From contig CANGCT010000009.1 in assembly GCA_947452415.1 (NCBI GenBank), positions 1-43,595 of the forward strand: a stretch of 43,595 nucleotides of DNA, given 5' to 3'. A program made the translations under genes and the position numbers. The notes under the pieces are model-generated. The model saw only the letters and a list, made by a program, of their open reading frames with translations, made no database searches and had not been told where the DNA came from. Numbering within the stretch: the stretch's first letter is position 1; each line of letters opens with the position of its first letter. Positions 14,690-24,600 of the stretch are shown piece after piece. This stretch comes from Flavobacteriaceae bacterium (lineage in GTDB: Bacteria; Bacteroidota; Bacteroidia; Flavobacteriales; Flavobacteriaceae).

Positions 14690-15154
14690 TTATTCTTGAA
14701 TGTATTTTTTTATTTTTAAACCTTTTGGGCAAAGTACTTTCCCTTTTTCATAAATGTTTACATACAAATTGAATTTTGTATCGCTTCCTTCCAAAGTAAT
14801 TACATAAACCTCTAATGTTCCAGCGCCCATAACGCTTCTTTTAGAAGGGAAAGGACAACAATTGTCTATTTTAGTGTAATTTATTTTTTCGCCTTTAGGG
14901 CCTTCCAAAGCATTGAAAAAATAAACAATGTTCTTTGGTGAAAATTTCTCATTTTCAAATCCTAGATTGATAGGATAGTCTTTATCATAACCATATCTTC
15001 CATCCGAAGCATATTCGATAATCATAAATTGATTATTTCTCACAGGAGGTTTTATGGCAGTGTCATCCACATTTTGCAGTGTCGATTTTATGCTTCCGCA
15101 AGAAGTGAAAAAGGCTGTAAATAGTAATAGAATTAGTAGTTGAAAGGTTTTCAT
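14690..15154 (-). CDS. Small lipoprotein of unknown function
   Basis: 154 residues from the ATG at 15154, chosen because it starts a clean lipoprotein signal (MKTFQLLILLLFTAFFTSC, lipobox TSC); the ATG at 15178 would add eight hydrophobic residues. The mature part is beta-rich, contains an adjacent Cys pair (IDNCCPFPSKRS) and one further Cys (KVLCPKG), and is anchored in the outer membrane or periplasm. I recall relatives annotated as an aldolase because they neighbour kdsA; no enzyme motif is visible, so I treat that name as an error. Own terminator at 14633-14671. Confidence 0.78.
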   Translation of the reverse strand: MKTFQLLILLLFTAFFTSCGSIKSTLQNVDDTAIKPPVRNNQFMIIEYASDGRYGYDKDYPINLGFENEKFSPKNIVYFFNALEGPKGEKINYTKIDNCCPFPSKRSVMGAGTLEVYVITLEGSDTKFNLYVNIYEKGKVLCPKGLKIKKYIQE

Positions 15155-15220
15155 TATAATAAATAGAATTATTTTCATTCAAATATGTTAATTAATTATC
15201 AAAAATCAAACCACTCTCTC

Positions 15221-15228
15221 TATTTTTG
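15221..15228 (+). promoter_or_regulatory. -7 element of the yeeE-like operon
   Basis: TATTTTTG, an exact TAnnTTTG match, 16 bp before the ATG at 15245, implying a very short leader. No clear TTG at the expected -33 distance. Confidence 0.5.
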
Positions 15229-15244
15229 TGAAAAATAATACGAA

Positions 15245-15802
15245 ATGAATTTCTTATCTCAAACCTGGCATTGGTCTATTTCTGGTTTCCTAATCGGAAT
15301 GGTAATGCTATGCTTATTATATTTTGGAAAAACTTTTGGAATGTCAACCAATCTTCGAAGTTTGTGTTCGTTAACCGGAATTGGCAAACGAGTTTCTTTT
15401 TTTAATTGGGACTGGAAATCACAACGTTGGAATTTAGTCGTGGTGCTTGGCGCGATGATGGGAGGCTATTTTGCAACCCATTTTTTATCCAATGCTACAA
15501 ATGTTTCTATCAATCCAGATACCATTTTGAAATTACAAAAATTAGGAATTGACGCACCAAATGGCAAATTAATTCCAGATGCTATTTTTGGATTGGATGT
15601 TTTTCATTCGCCAAAAAAGATATTTCTTTTGGTTTTCGGGGGATTTCTTATTGGCTTTGGATCTCGATACGCCGGAGGATGCACCTCTGGTCACGCAATA
15701 TCAGGCTTGAGTAATTTTCAATTGCCCTCTTTAAAAGCAGTGGTAGGATTTTTTATTGGAGGTTTAATTATGGTAAACTTTATTTTTCCCTTAATTTTTT
15801 AA
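15245..15802 (+). CDS. YeeE/YedE family membrane protein, first half (PmpA/TsuA-like)
   Basis: 185 residues, about four to five membrane helices. Signature GFGSRYAGGCTSGHAISGLS at about 137-156 carries the conserved Cys of YeeE/TsuA thiosulfate transporters; a second Cys is at LRSLCSLTG near residue 41. In YeeE these cysteines relay the sulfur compound through the membrane. Many bacteria split the single YeeE chain into two adjacent half-size genes, as here: the partner begins 9 bp downstream. Likely imports or moves sulfur compounds (thiosulfate, persulfide-type sulfur); the substrate is inferred from family. Confidence 0.88.
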   Translation: MNFLSQTWHWSISGFLIGMVMLCLLYFGKTFGMSTNLRSLCSLTGIGKRVSFFNWDWKSQRWNLVVVLGAMMGGYFATHFLSNATNVSINPDTILKLQKLGIDAPNGKLIPDAIFGLDVFHSPKKIFLLVFGGFLIGFGSRYAGGCTSGHAISGLSNFQLPSLKAVVGFFIGGLIMVNFIFPLIF

Positions 15803-15811
15803 AAAGACATA

Positions 15812-16225
15812 ATGAATTTAATAAAATATTTAGTGGTAGGATTTGTATTTGGAGTAGTTTTAACCAAAACAGAAGCCGTTTCTTGGTACCGAATTTATGA
15901 AATGTTCCAGTTTGATTCGTTCCACATGTATGGAATAATTATGACTGCAATTGTTACGGGAGTTATTGGAATTCAAATAATTAAACGTTTTAGTGTTAAA
16001 GATATCAATGGACTGCCTATTGAAATTTTAGGTAAAGAACGTGGTACTTTTAGGTATTGGATGGGCGGATTAATTTTCGGATTTGGTTGGGCATTAGTTG
16101 GATCTTGTCCTGGACCAATTTTTATTTTAATTGGCGCAGGATTTATGACTGTAGGTTTTGTATTATTTGGGGCCTTATTCGGAACTTTTATTTATGGATT
16201 CTTCAAAGATAATTTGCCGCATTAA
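15812..16225 (+). CDS. YeeE/YedE family membrane protein, second half (DUF6691/PmpB-like)
   Basis: 137 residues, four predicted helices. Signature FGFGWALVGSCPGPIFILIG at about 90-109 holds the conserved Cys of this half. MNLIKYLVVGFVFGVVLTKTEAVSWYRI at the N-terminus is typical of the DUF6691 half-transporters. Begins 9 bp after the first half; the two should assemble into one channel. Followed by an intergenic region with a 13-bp palindrome (16241-16253) and then an HMA protein gene. Confidence 0.88.
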   Translation: MNLIKYLVVGFVFGVVLTKTEAVSWYRIYEMFQFDSFHMYGIIMTAIVTGVIGIQIIKRFSVKDINGLPIEILGKERGTFRYWMGGLIFGFGWALVGSCPGPIFILIGAGFMTVGFVLFGALFGTFIYGFFKDNLPH

Positions 16226-16240
16226 TTTGGTTTTGTGTTA

Positions 16241-16280
16241 CTTATGTTACATAAAATAGTATATTGTTGGCTTAACTTTG
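16241..16280 (+). promoter_or_regulatory. Candidate activator site plus -7 element of the HMA gene
   Basis: A perfect palindrome TTATGT-T-ACATAA at 16241-16253, then TAACTTTG (exact TAnnTTTG) at 16273-16280. Transcription would start near 16287, placing the palindrome at about -40. No good -33 TTG is present, which fits an activator-dependent promoter. The regulator is unknown. Confidence 0.5.
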
Positions 16281-16300
16281 TTTATCAAAAATAAACAATT

Positions 16301-16567
16301 ATGACAACAACTCTGTTTATACAAAATTTAAAATGTAATGGTTGTGCTAATACGATTACTACGAAGTTAAGTGATTTGGCTAATGTTTCTGGGGTATTGG
16401 TTGATGTAGAAAACGATTCGGTTACCTTTGATTATCAAGACGATTTGGCATTACACGAAGTGAAAGAAACCTTGAAAGAAAAAGGTTATCCCGAAGTAGG
16501 AGAAAAAAATCAATTGGGTACAAAAGCAAAATCATTTGTGAGTTGTGCTATTGGAAGAATGAATTAA
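16301..16567 (+). CDS. Heavy-metal-associated (HMA) domain protein
   Basis: 88 residues. One HMA ferredoxin-like domain: FIQNLKCNGCANTITTKLSD at residues 6-25 contains the metal-binding Cys-x-x-Cys (CNGC), followed by beta-alpha-beta elements (VSGVLVDVENDSVTFDY and HEVKETLKEKGYPEVG). The C-terminal tail ends SFVSCAIGRMN with an extra Cys. Such proteins chaperone Cu(I) or bind other thiophilic metals. It lies downstream of the split YeeE pair but has its own promoter signals, and its own terminator at 16579-16616. Confidence 0.9.
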   Translation: MTTTLFIQNLKCNGCANTITTKLSDLANVSGVLVDVENDSVTFDYQDDLALHEVKETLKEKGYPEVGEKNQLGTKAKSFVSCAIGRMN

Positions 16568-16578
16568 TATTGATAATT

Positions 16579-16616
16579 AATTCCTGTCTTGCTTATTCGA
16601 GACAGGAATTTTTTTC
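16579..16616 (+). terminator. Strong terminator after the HMA gene
   Basis: Perfect 11-bp arms AATTCCTGTCT (16579-16589) and AGACAGGAATT (16600-16610), 10-nt loop, followed by a T run. Confidence 0.92.
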
Positions 16617-17061
16617 TTTGTTTTAAATTATGGTTTGGTTTAAAACAAGTAAAGATATATGTAATTTTTTTTCCAAATTTAGAAACTAATTCGGAAAGCC
16701 TAAACAACTAACTATATTAGAACATTTCATTATACTAGAATTGAAATCTTTTTTTTGTTCGGCTTCTTTTGTGAATAGGTTCGCCTACAAGTACCCATTT
16801 TTCCAATTTGGTTTTTTTTAGAACAGACGAGAAGCTAATTGAATTTTGTTTTGCAAATGATATTACCGTTACTCGATATCTAATTAAAATCAGAAAAACC
16901 TATATCACTTGTCTGCTTATAGCAATGGGTAAGGATCAATGTTGAATACGTTTTTAAACGGAGCTTAGTAGATTATAAAATATAATACAAAACTAAAGTT
17001 TCCTTTTAAATAATAGATTTACTACTCTTGAGGAATTATTTTACTACTCCTGACGGGCAAA
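16617..17061. other. Intergenic region between convergent genes, no gene seen
   Basis: 445 bp of AT-rich sequence between the HMA terminator and the AraC-family gene. All frames are broken; I see no coding region or recognisable RNA. The only regularity is a direct repeat TTTACTACTC at 17018-17027 and 17040-17049 (22-bp period), just past the AraC gene stop. Confidence 0.5.
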
Positions 17062-18216
17062 TTAAAACCGCTTCACATATTCTTGTACCGTAACTCCTGT
17101 AATGGATTTAAAAGCAATAATAAAAGTATTATAAGAAGAAAATCCAACTTTTAATGCAAGAGATTCTACCGTGTGATTTATAAGATAGCCATTTTCAAGT
17201 AATTTGGTAGCGTCGTTAATGCGAACAATTTTTTTTAAATCAGAAAAACTCTCGTTGCAGTGAAATTTTAAAATATAATGAATATGGCTGCTAGGAATAT
17301 TTAATGCAGAACCAATATCTTCTATACTCAAATTGGGACTTCGAAAAGTAGTAGTATGAAAAGAAAGTTCTTCAATTTGGTGCAAATATACCGTCAGCAA
17401 AGGTTTCATTTTTCCTTCCAGTTTTTTATCCTTATTACTTGTAAGCGGTATTGAAGTACCTTCTATTTGCCATACAGTATTGAGTACTATTTTTTCGGTA
17501 GCATTATTTATTGTTTTATTTAAAAGGTCATAACCAAATAAAATTTCTGGACTCAAGATTATTTTTACAAAAATAGCTATCCAAACTAAAGCGGGCATCC
17601 AAAGGTTATTGTTGCCTAAATTTCCAATTTTAGGTGATAGTATTCCATTAACTAGTCTTATAATAAATATCAAAATAAATGAAAAATACAGAAACAGACA
17701 CCAATTTTTTATCTGTTCATTTTGTTTTTGAATAACCTTAATTTGAGTTTTGCGACGCCAAACATGTTTATAGAGCATTATAAATCCAATTGTAGCATAA
17801 AAAACATAAAATAAAATGGCAAGAGCAAAAAAGAGCTTCAAATACAATTCTATCATACTAAATGGTGCAAAACGGTTTGAAATAAATATACCTCCTAATA
17901 TTAGCGGTAATATAAAATGAAACAAATTAGATAATTCAAACTTTTTTTCATAGATAATGTTTTGAAAATAAAGATAATAACAGGGTATCAACATCACAAA
18001 GCTAACATCTATTATGGTTATTAATTTGCCGATATGTATTTCAGGATAGGATTCTGATAACCAATGAAATAAAAAACGTATGGCGACATTGGCAGTGATA
18101 ATAATCAAGTATTTATTAATCAATGAATTCCCATTGCTTTTATTTTTTATTAAGATTAAAGCGGTACTTAAAAATCCTAATATGGAAGTAATTAATAATA
18201 TAGTGTTACTTAACAT
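17062..18216 (-). CDS. Membrane-bound AraC-family regulator (7TM sensor plus HTH)
   Basis: 384 residues. Seven or so hydrophobic segments over about residues 4-225 (LLITSILGFLSTALILI, IIDVSFVMLIPCYYLYF, LFFALAILFYVFYATIGFIML, LYFSFILIFIIRLVNGIL and others), a cytoplasmic linker, then a C-terminal AraC-type double HTH at about 285-384: LSIEDIGSALNIPSSHIHYI and VESLALKVGFSSYNTFIIAF, ending FKSITGVTVQEYVKRF. Membrane-tethered AraC proteins of this layout are common in flavobacteria and are thought to respond to signals at the inner membrane. It is divergent from the giant T9SS protein gene and may control it (inference from position). Confidence 0.9.
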   Translation of the reverse strand: MLSNTILLITSILGFLSTALILIKNKSNGNSLINKYLIIITANVAIRFLFHWLSESYPEIHIGKLITIIDVSFVMLIPCYYLYFQNIIYEKKFELSNLFHFILPLILGGIFISNRFAPFSMIELYLKLFFALAILFYVFYATIGFIMLYKHVWRRKTQIKVIQKQNEQIKNWCLFLYFSFILIFIIRLVNGILSPKIGNLGNNNLWMPALVWIAIFVKIILSPEILFGYDLLNKTINNATEKIVLNTVWQIEGTSIPLTSNKDKKLEGKMKPLLTVYLHQIEELSFHTTTFRSPNLSIEDIGSALNIPSSHIHYILKFHCNESFSDLKKIVRINDATKLLENGYLINHTVESLALKVGFSSYNTFIIAFKSITGVTVQEYVKRF

Positions 18217-18660
18217 AAAGCTAATTTTGTTTTAAATGAAGAGCATTTTTAAACCTAATTATAGTATTTAAAATCGAATTTCAAAATTACTATAATAATC
18301 ATAAAAAAAATACAGCAACCATCTCAAAAAATGGATATGCTATCTCAATAATTGGAAAAATACGTATTCTAAGCACTTAAAACTTCATTTTTAGCTATAT
18401 AATAGAACTTCTTTTTTTATAAAATATGTTTTGTTTTTGTTTTACTAATTGAGTTCACTAAAATCAATCTCATTATATGGACTTTTATATTTGCTCCTCA
18501 ACTTCTACCATACCAAGAAACTAGTAAGAAGATAAAGTTCTACCAAAAAACGGAAATCCAATTTTAAAACAAGGAAAACCAAACGTAGCTATTGCGAATA
18601 TTTTTAGTAAAATGTTCTTTTGCAGTCCAAATCTTAACTAATAAAAAAATAGATTAAAAA
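18217..18660. other. Divergent promoter region between the AraC-family gene and the T9SS protein gene
   Basis: 444 bp, AT-rich, no coding frame seen. It must hold promoters for both genes. The clearest element is TATATTTG at 18486-18493 on the plus strand (exact -7 match), which would give the T9SS gene an unusually long leader of about 160 nt. Confidence 0.5.
18486..18493 (+). promoter_or_regulatory. Candidate -7 element for the T9SS protein gene
   Basis: TATATTTG, exact TAnnTTTG match, followed by GC as often seen in flavobacterial promoters. No TTG at the ideal -33 spacing. Confidence 0.4.
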
Positions 18661-21600
18661 ATGAAAACACGACGATTTATAGAATATGCACATAAATTAA
18701 GTAAAGTTCTTGCAGTCTTCCTTGTACTATTAACTTTTAAAGCACAAGCACAAGACAATGCTTTAAATTTTGATGGAGTGGATGATTTCGTAAACCTATC
18801 AAGAACCGTTGGAGATGACTTTACGATAGAATTTTGGATGAAAACCACGCAAACAGGCAATACCGGTACTATGTGGTATCAGGGAATGGGAATTGTTGAT
18901 GCAGAGTTTGGCGGAACTGTGAATGATTTTGGTATATCATTAATAGGTAACAAAATTGCTTTTGGTGTAGGAAACCCAGATTATACTATTTTTTCAACCT
19001 CTTTAGTAAATACAGGTGCTTGGGTTCATGTAGCTGCCACCAGAAATAAATCTACAGGTCTAATGCAATTGTATATCAATGGAGTTTTGGAAGCTTCTTA
19101 CACACACCCAAATACTAATTCATTAACTACTCCAAGTTATATGTATGTGGGCAAAGATTTCCCCAGTGGTACTTATTTTAAGGGAACATTAGACGAGGTG
19201 AGATTGTGGAGCGTAGTAAGAAGTTCTCAAGACATTAATAGCAATATGAATAATGAGTTGTCAGGTAACCCAACAGGTTTAGTAAACTATTTTAATTTTA
19301 ACCAAGGAACTGCTAATGGAACAAATACAGGGGTAACTACCTTGAATGATTTATCGAGTAATTTAAAAAATGGTGCTTTATCTAATTTTTCTTTAACTGG
19401 TTCTCAATCTAACTGGATCAATGGATTTTCTTGGCCGAATACTTTTACTGGGCCGACAATTTCTTCTGTTACCGGAATTTCTTCTGTCACCGGAATTGCT
19501 TGCACAGGTAGTGACATTTCCATTAATGGTACTAATTTAGATACAGCTACTAAAGTTAGTATAAATGGTACGCCAGTATCTAGCTTTACGATTAATAGTA
19601 GCAATTCCATTACTGCCACTATAGCCCAAGGCACAACATCAGGACCTTTAGTAGTTAATACTTCTGCGGGTATAGCATCAGGTCAATCAATCACAATCAA
19701 CACAATGACAGTAGCAGGAACCATTGCAAGTAATCAAACTATCAATGTTGGTTCAGTTGGAACAGGTACTGCAACTGTAGCAGGTGAAAGTAACACTAGT
19801 ACTACTAATGCTTTTTATGAAATTTATAATAATTACAATGTCAGTCAGTCATTTACTCCAAGTATCAATACTACCTTATCAAGTGTGGCTATAAGTGTTT
19901 ATAGAGTTTATTATCCTGGAACTTTTACCCTAAAAATATTAAATGGAAGCGGTATTACTGGTACAGTCCTATCCACTCAATCCGTTTCTATAACTTCTAG
20001 TGGTATAAATACCATTGTGCTACCTTCTAGCGTTAGCCTTATAAGTGGTAGTAACTATACTTTAATGTTATCTACCACTACTAGCGCTCATTCGGATATT
20101 TTACTTTACTACTCAACCAGTAATCCTTACGCAAATGGTGTAATGTATCAAAATGGTACTGCTGCTTCTAGTTATGATCTATATTTTAAATTAACTTATA
20201 GTGTTCCAAATGCAAATTGGAATAATCTTACACTTACCGGCAATATTGGTAGTGTACTTAATTGGCAGAAATCATCAGATATTAATTTTACCAATCCTAC
20301 TACCATTGCTAATAATGGTACTACATTATACGCAGGGTTGATAGGTAATTTAAATACTACTACTTATTTTAAAGTAGTGGTACAAAGTGGCAGTTGTACA
20401 GTTTTAAAAACCAATACAGTAAGTATAATAGTAGTTAAAAAGACTCCAAGTATATATAATGTACCAATTGCAAGTGCAATTAATTATGGGCAATCATTGC
20501 AGAGTTCACAGTTGAGTGGCGGTGTAGCTAGTGTAGCAGGTACTTTTGCTTTTACCACGCCAAGTACGGCACCAAGTGCAGGTACTGCTAATCAAGATTA
20601 CACTTTTACCCCAACAGATACCACTAATTATACTACAGTTACAGGTACAGTAAGTGTAACTGTAACCCAAGCTAATCCAAGCATATCTACTGCTCCTACA
20701 GCAAGTAATATAACTTATGGTCAAACATTGAATTTTTCTACTTTAAGTGGAGGTGTAGCAAGTGTAGCAGGTACTTTTGCTTTTACTACGCCAAGTACTT
20801 TACCAAGTGCAGGTACTGCTAATCAGGGCTATACTTTTACCCCTACAGATACCACTAATTATACTACAGTTACAGGTATGGTAAGTGTAACGGTAACCCA
20901 AGCTACTCCAAGCATATCTACTGCCCCTACGGCAAGTAGTATTGAATATGGTCAAACCTTGAATTTTTCTACTTTAAGTGGAGGTGTAGCAAGTGTAGAC
21001 GGTACTTTTGCTTTTACTACGCCAAGTACTTTACCAAGTGCAGGTACTGCTAATCAAGATTATACTTTTACCCCAACAGATACCACTAATTATACTACAG
21101 TTACAGGTACAGTAAGTGTAACGGTAACACAAGCTACTCTAAGCATAACTACTGCTCCAACAGCAAGCAGTATTGAATATGGTCAAACCTTGGCTTCTTC
21201 TACTTTGAGTGGCGGTGTAGCTAGTGTGTCAGGTACTTTTGCTTTTACTACGCCAAGTACTTTACCAAGTGCAGGTACTGCTAATCAAGATTACACTTTT
21301 ACCCCAACAGATACCACTAATTATACTACAGTTACAGGTATGGTAAGTGTAACGGTAACCCAAGCTACTCCAAGCATTACTACTCCCCCTAAGGCAAGTA
21401 GTATATGTTTAGGTAATTCTCTTGCATCTTCTACTTTAAGTAGCGGTTTAGCTAATGTGTCAGGTTCTTTTAGTTTTACTTCACCAAGTACCAATCCTAA
21501 TGCAGGAACTACAAGCCAAGAATATACATTTACCCCGACCGACACAATCAATTATAATACTGTCACAGGCCTAGTAAGTGTTACTGTTAATTTAACTGCA

Positions 21601-24600
21601 GTTCCAACTACTACTTCTCAAACTTTCTGTACTTCAGGAACAATTGCTAATTTAGTAGCTACAGGAACTAATATACAATGGTATGATGTTGCTACTGATG
21701 GAAATGCTTTAACAAGTGGTACTGCTTTAGTAACAGGAACAACCTATTATGCTTCCCAAACGGTGGCTACTTGCGAAAGTACAAGAACGGCTGTGACGGT
21801 TACAGTAAATCCATTACCTGTTGGCTCGGCATCTGCTCAAGCCATCTGTAGCGGTTTAGCATCAAGTATTGCTCTTAACTCAACAATAACTGGAACTACC
21901 TTTACCTATACAGCAGCGCTTCTTTCAGGAACAGTAACCGGCTATAGCGAATGTAGCGCGGGATGCGGGACCTCAATAGCGCAAGTCCTTACTAATACAA
22001 GTATTACAAATACTGGAGTTGTACGTTATACAGTTACGCCAACATCTCCTTTGGGATGTGTAGGAGCCGCATTTACAGTAGATGTAACCGTAAATCCTTT
22101 ACCAACGCCAGCCATCAGCGGCACACTTGCTTTCTGCGAAGGTGGTTCATCAATGCTTGATGCAGGTGCAGGATATGCTTCCTACAACTGGTCTACAGGC
22201 TCTACGACGCAAACTACCTCAGTAAGTAACGCCACTACTGTATATGTTACTGTAACCAATGCAGCGGGTTGTGCAACAATCACTAGTGCTGTGGTTGAGG
22301 TGTTACCAGCAATTACAATTACTGAGCATCCTGTTAGTACCTATATTTGTTCGGCTGTGGGTTCTACAGCTCTACTATCTGTAGCGACTAGTATATCCTC
22401 TTTGTCTAAAGCTTGGCAATATAGAGTAGTGACTACGGCCAATCCTAATCCGTCATGGATTACCATTACAAGTGCTAACGCAGGGGCTGTGTATTCAAGC
22501 TTTACTTTGGGAAATTTAGTGGTAACTAAAACAGCTACCTTGCCTGCTATTGGCACCCAATATAGAGTACTAGTTACTGATTCTTGTAATAGAAGTACTA
22601 CTTCCAACCTTGCCATGCTATCGATAATAACTACTGTTAAAGCAGGTGCTATTACTGGTCCTGCCTCAGTATGTTTAGGAAGCGATATGAAATTAGTTGT
22701 TAGTGGTTATTCGGGGACTTCATTACAATGGCAGTCAGCTGCTAGTGCTACAGGTACTTTTGCAAACATTGCAGGAGCAACAAGCGATAGTTACACTATT
22801 TACGGAGCTACTGCAGATGTCAATAAGTCGTATAGAGTAATCGTGTTTAACTCATGTAATGCTACGAGTGCCACAACTGCTGTTAAAACTATAGTGGTAA
22901 ATCCAACCACAGTAGCTGGAACTATTACGGGTGCTGGAACGGTTTGTACAGGAGGAGGTGCTACTTTGAAACTTGTATCTAATGTAGGTACCACTATCCA
23001 ATGGAAATATTCTGTAGATGGTGTGAGTTATACTAATGTGCCAACTACTACACTTGGAACAGCAACTAGCTTTGCTACTACTTCAACCTCAGGGATAACA
23101 ACTACTTATATCGTTACGAATGTTACGCAATCAACATGGTTTAAAGCAACCGTGAAAAGTGGACTTTGTAATACAGAAGAGGCGGCTCCAGTTCAAGTTA
23201 TTGTGGGAACTACAGTGGCAGGGAATTTAAGCTTAACAGCTGGTTCTTCAAATACTATATGTTCAGGAACAGCTACTTCTCTAACTTTAAGTGGTTATAT
23301 AGGAACAATTACTTGGCAAAAATCAGCAAATTATTACACTGCTATAACCCCTACTTTGACAGCAGTAACAGGAACTACCGCAACGATGTCAACTGGTGTT
23401 TTGACAAATACAACCACAGGAACTACTGTAGTAGTCTTTAGAGCAAATGTGACTTTAGGCACTTGTAGTACAGTATCTTCAATTGTATTCCCTGTAAACA
23501 TACTTCCGGCTGCAAAAGGAGGAACAGTAGCGGTAAATAATACGACAGGATCAACGGTATGTTCAGGAGGCAGTAAAGAGTTGAAAGTAACTGGATATGT
23601 TGGTAGTATTCAATGGCAAAAATCAACGACTTCAGCTACTGCAACTGATTTTACCAATGTTAATGGTGCCACAACATCTACATACAATTTTGATGCTATA
23701 ACCCAAAATACTTGGTTTAGAGTAGTAGCTAAAAATGGTGAATGTGTTGCAACAGCGCTTTCTAATGCTATAGCTATTACGGTAAGTACACCAGTTACAG
23801 TAGGAACCATAACTGCAGCAACAAATGATTTATGTCCTACCAACACAGGTACTACGTTAACCTTAGCGGGTTCTGTGGGTGCTATTTCATGGGCAAAATC
23901 AACTGATAACGGCAATACATGGACAACCGTAACAGGTACTACAGCTACCTTAGCAACTGGTGCTCTTCCAGTTACAACGACCTATAGAGCTAAATTAACT
24001 AGCGGATCTTGTGTTGATTATTCAACAATTGTTGTAACGGTAAAACCATCAACTATAGCTACTGTTTCAGCTACTGCTTCGACAATATGCTCAGGACTTA
24101 CTACAAGAGTAACCGTTGTAAATTATGGTTCAGGAACCATTCAATGGCAAAAAGCAACTACGTTGACAGGAACTTATGCAAATGTTACCACGGGAACAGG
24201 AATAACATCTGCTACTTATGTAACACCGGCATTAACAGCTACTACATATTTTAGAGCTATTATTACCAATACTGATGGTTGTTCTTCAGGGACTACAGGA
24301 ATTGGAGTAACGGTTAATCCTTTGGCAGTAGCAAAAACAATTACAGGATCTGTTACGGCTACTTCAGCTACTACAGCTATTTGTACTACTGCTTCCCAAA
24401 CGCTAACAATAGGAGCTGGTTCTATCGGTGAAAATATTCAATGGCAATGGTCATCAACTAGTGCAGCAACGGGAACATGGACTAACATTACCAATGCAAA
24501 TTCAACAACTTTAGCCGCTCAAAATTATGTACCTGTTATAGGAGCCGCAACTAGTGCAACTTATTTTAGATTTAAAATAACTAATAGTTGCTCTTCGGCA

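Noticed and set aside
14690..15154. Annotation of the small lipoprotein as a KDO-8-P aldolase
   Set aside because: It carries a lipoprotein signal and no TIM-barrel motifs; that name would come from proximity to kdsA only.
16617..17061. Possible transposase or gene remnant in the convergent gap
   Set aside because: Short fragments such as a KLIEFCF-like reading are too short and broken in every frame to support any family.
20440..21594. Regular repeats resembling a CRISPR-like array
   Set aside because: The period is 231 bp, fully coding, with no short repeats or unique spacers; it is a protein-domain repeat.
22341..23915. Several antisense ORFs inside the giant T9SS gene
   Set aside because: They are shadows of a Thr/Ser/Val-rich repetitive coding sequence and carry no signals of their own.
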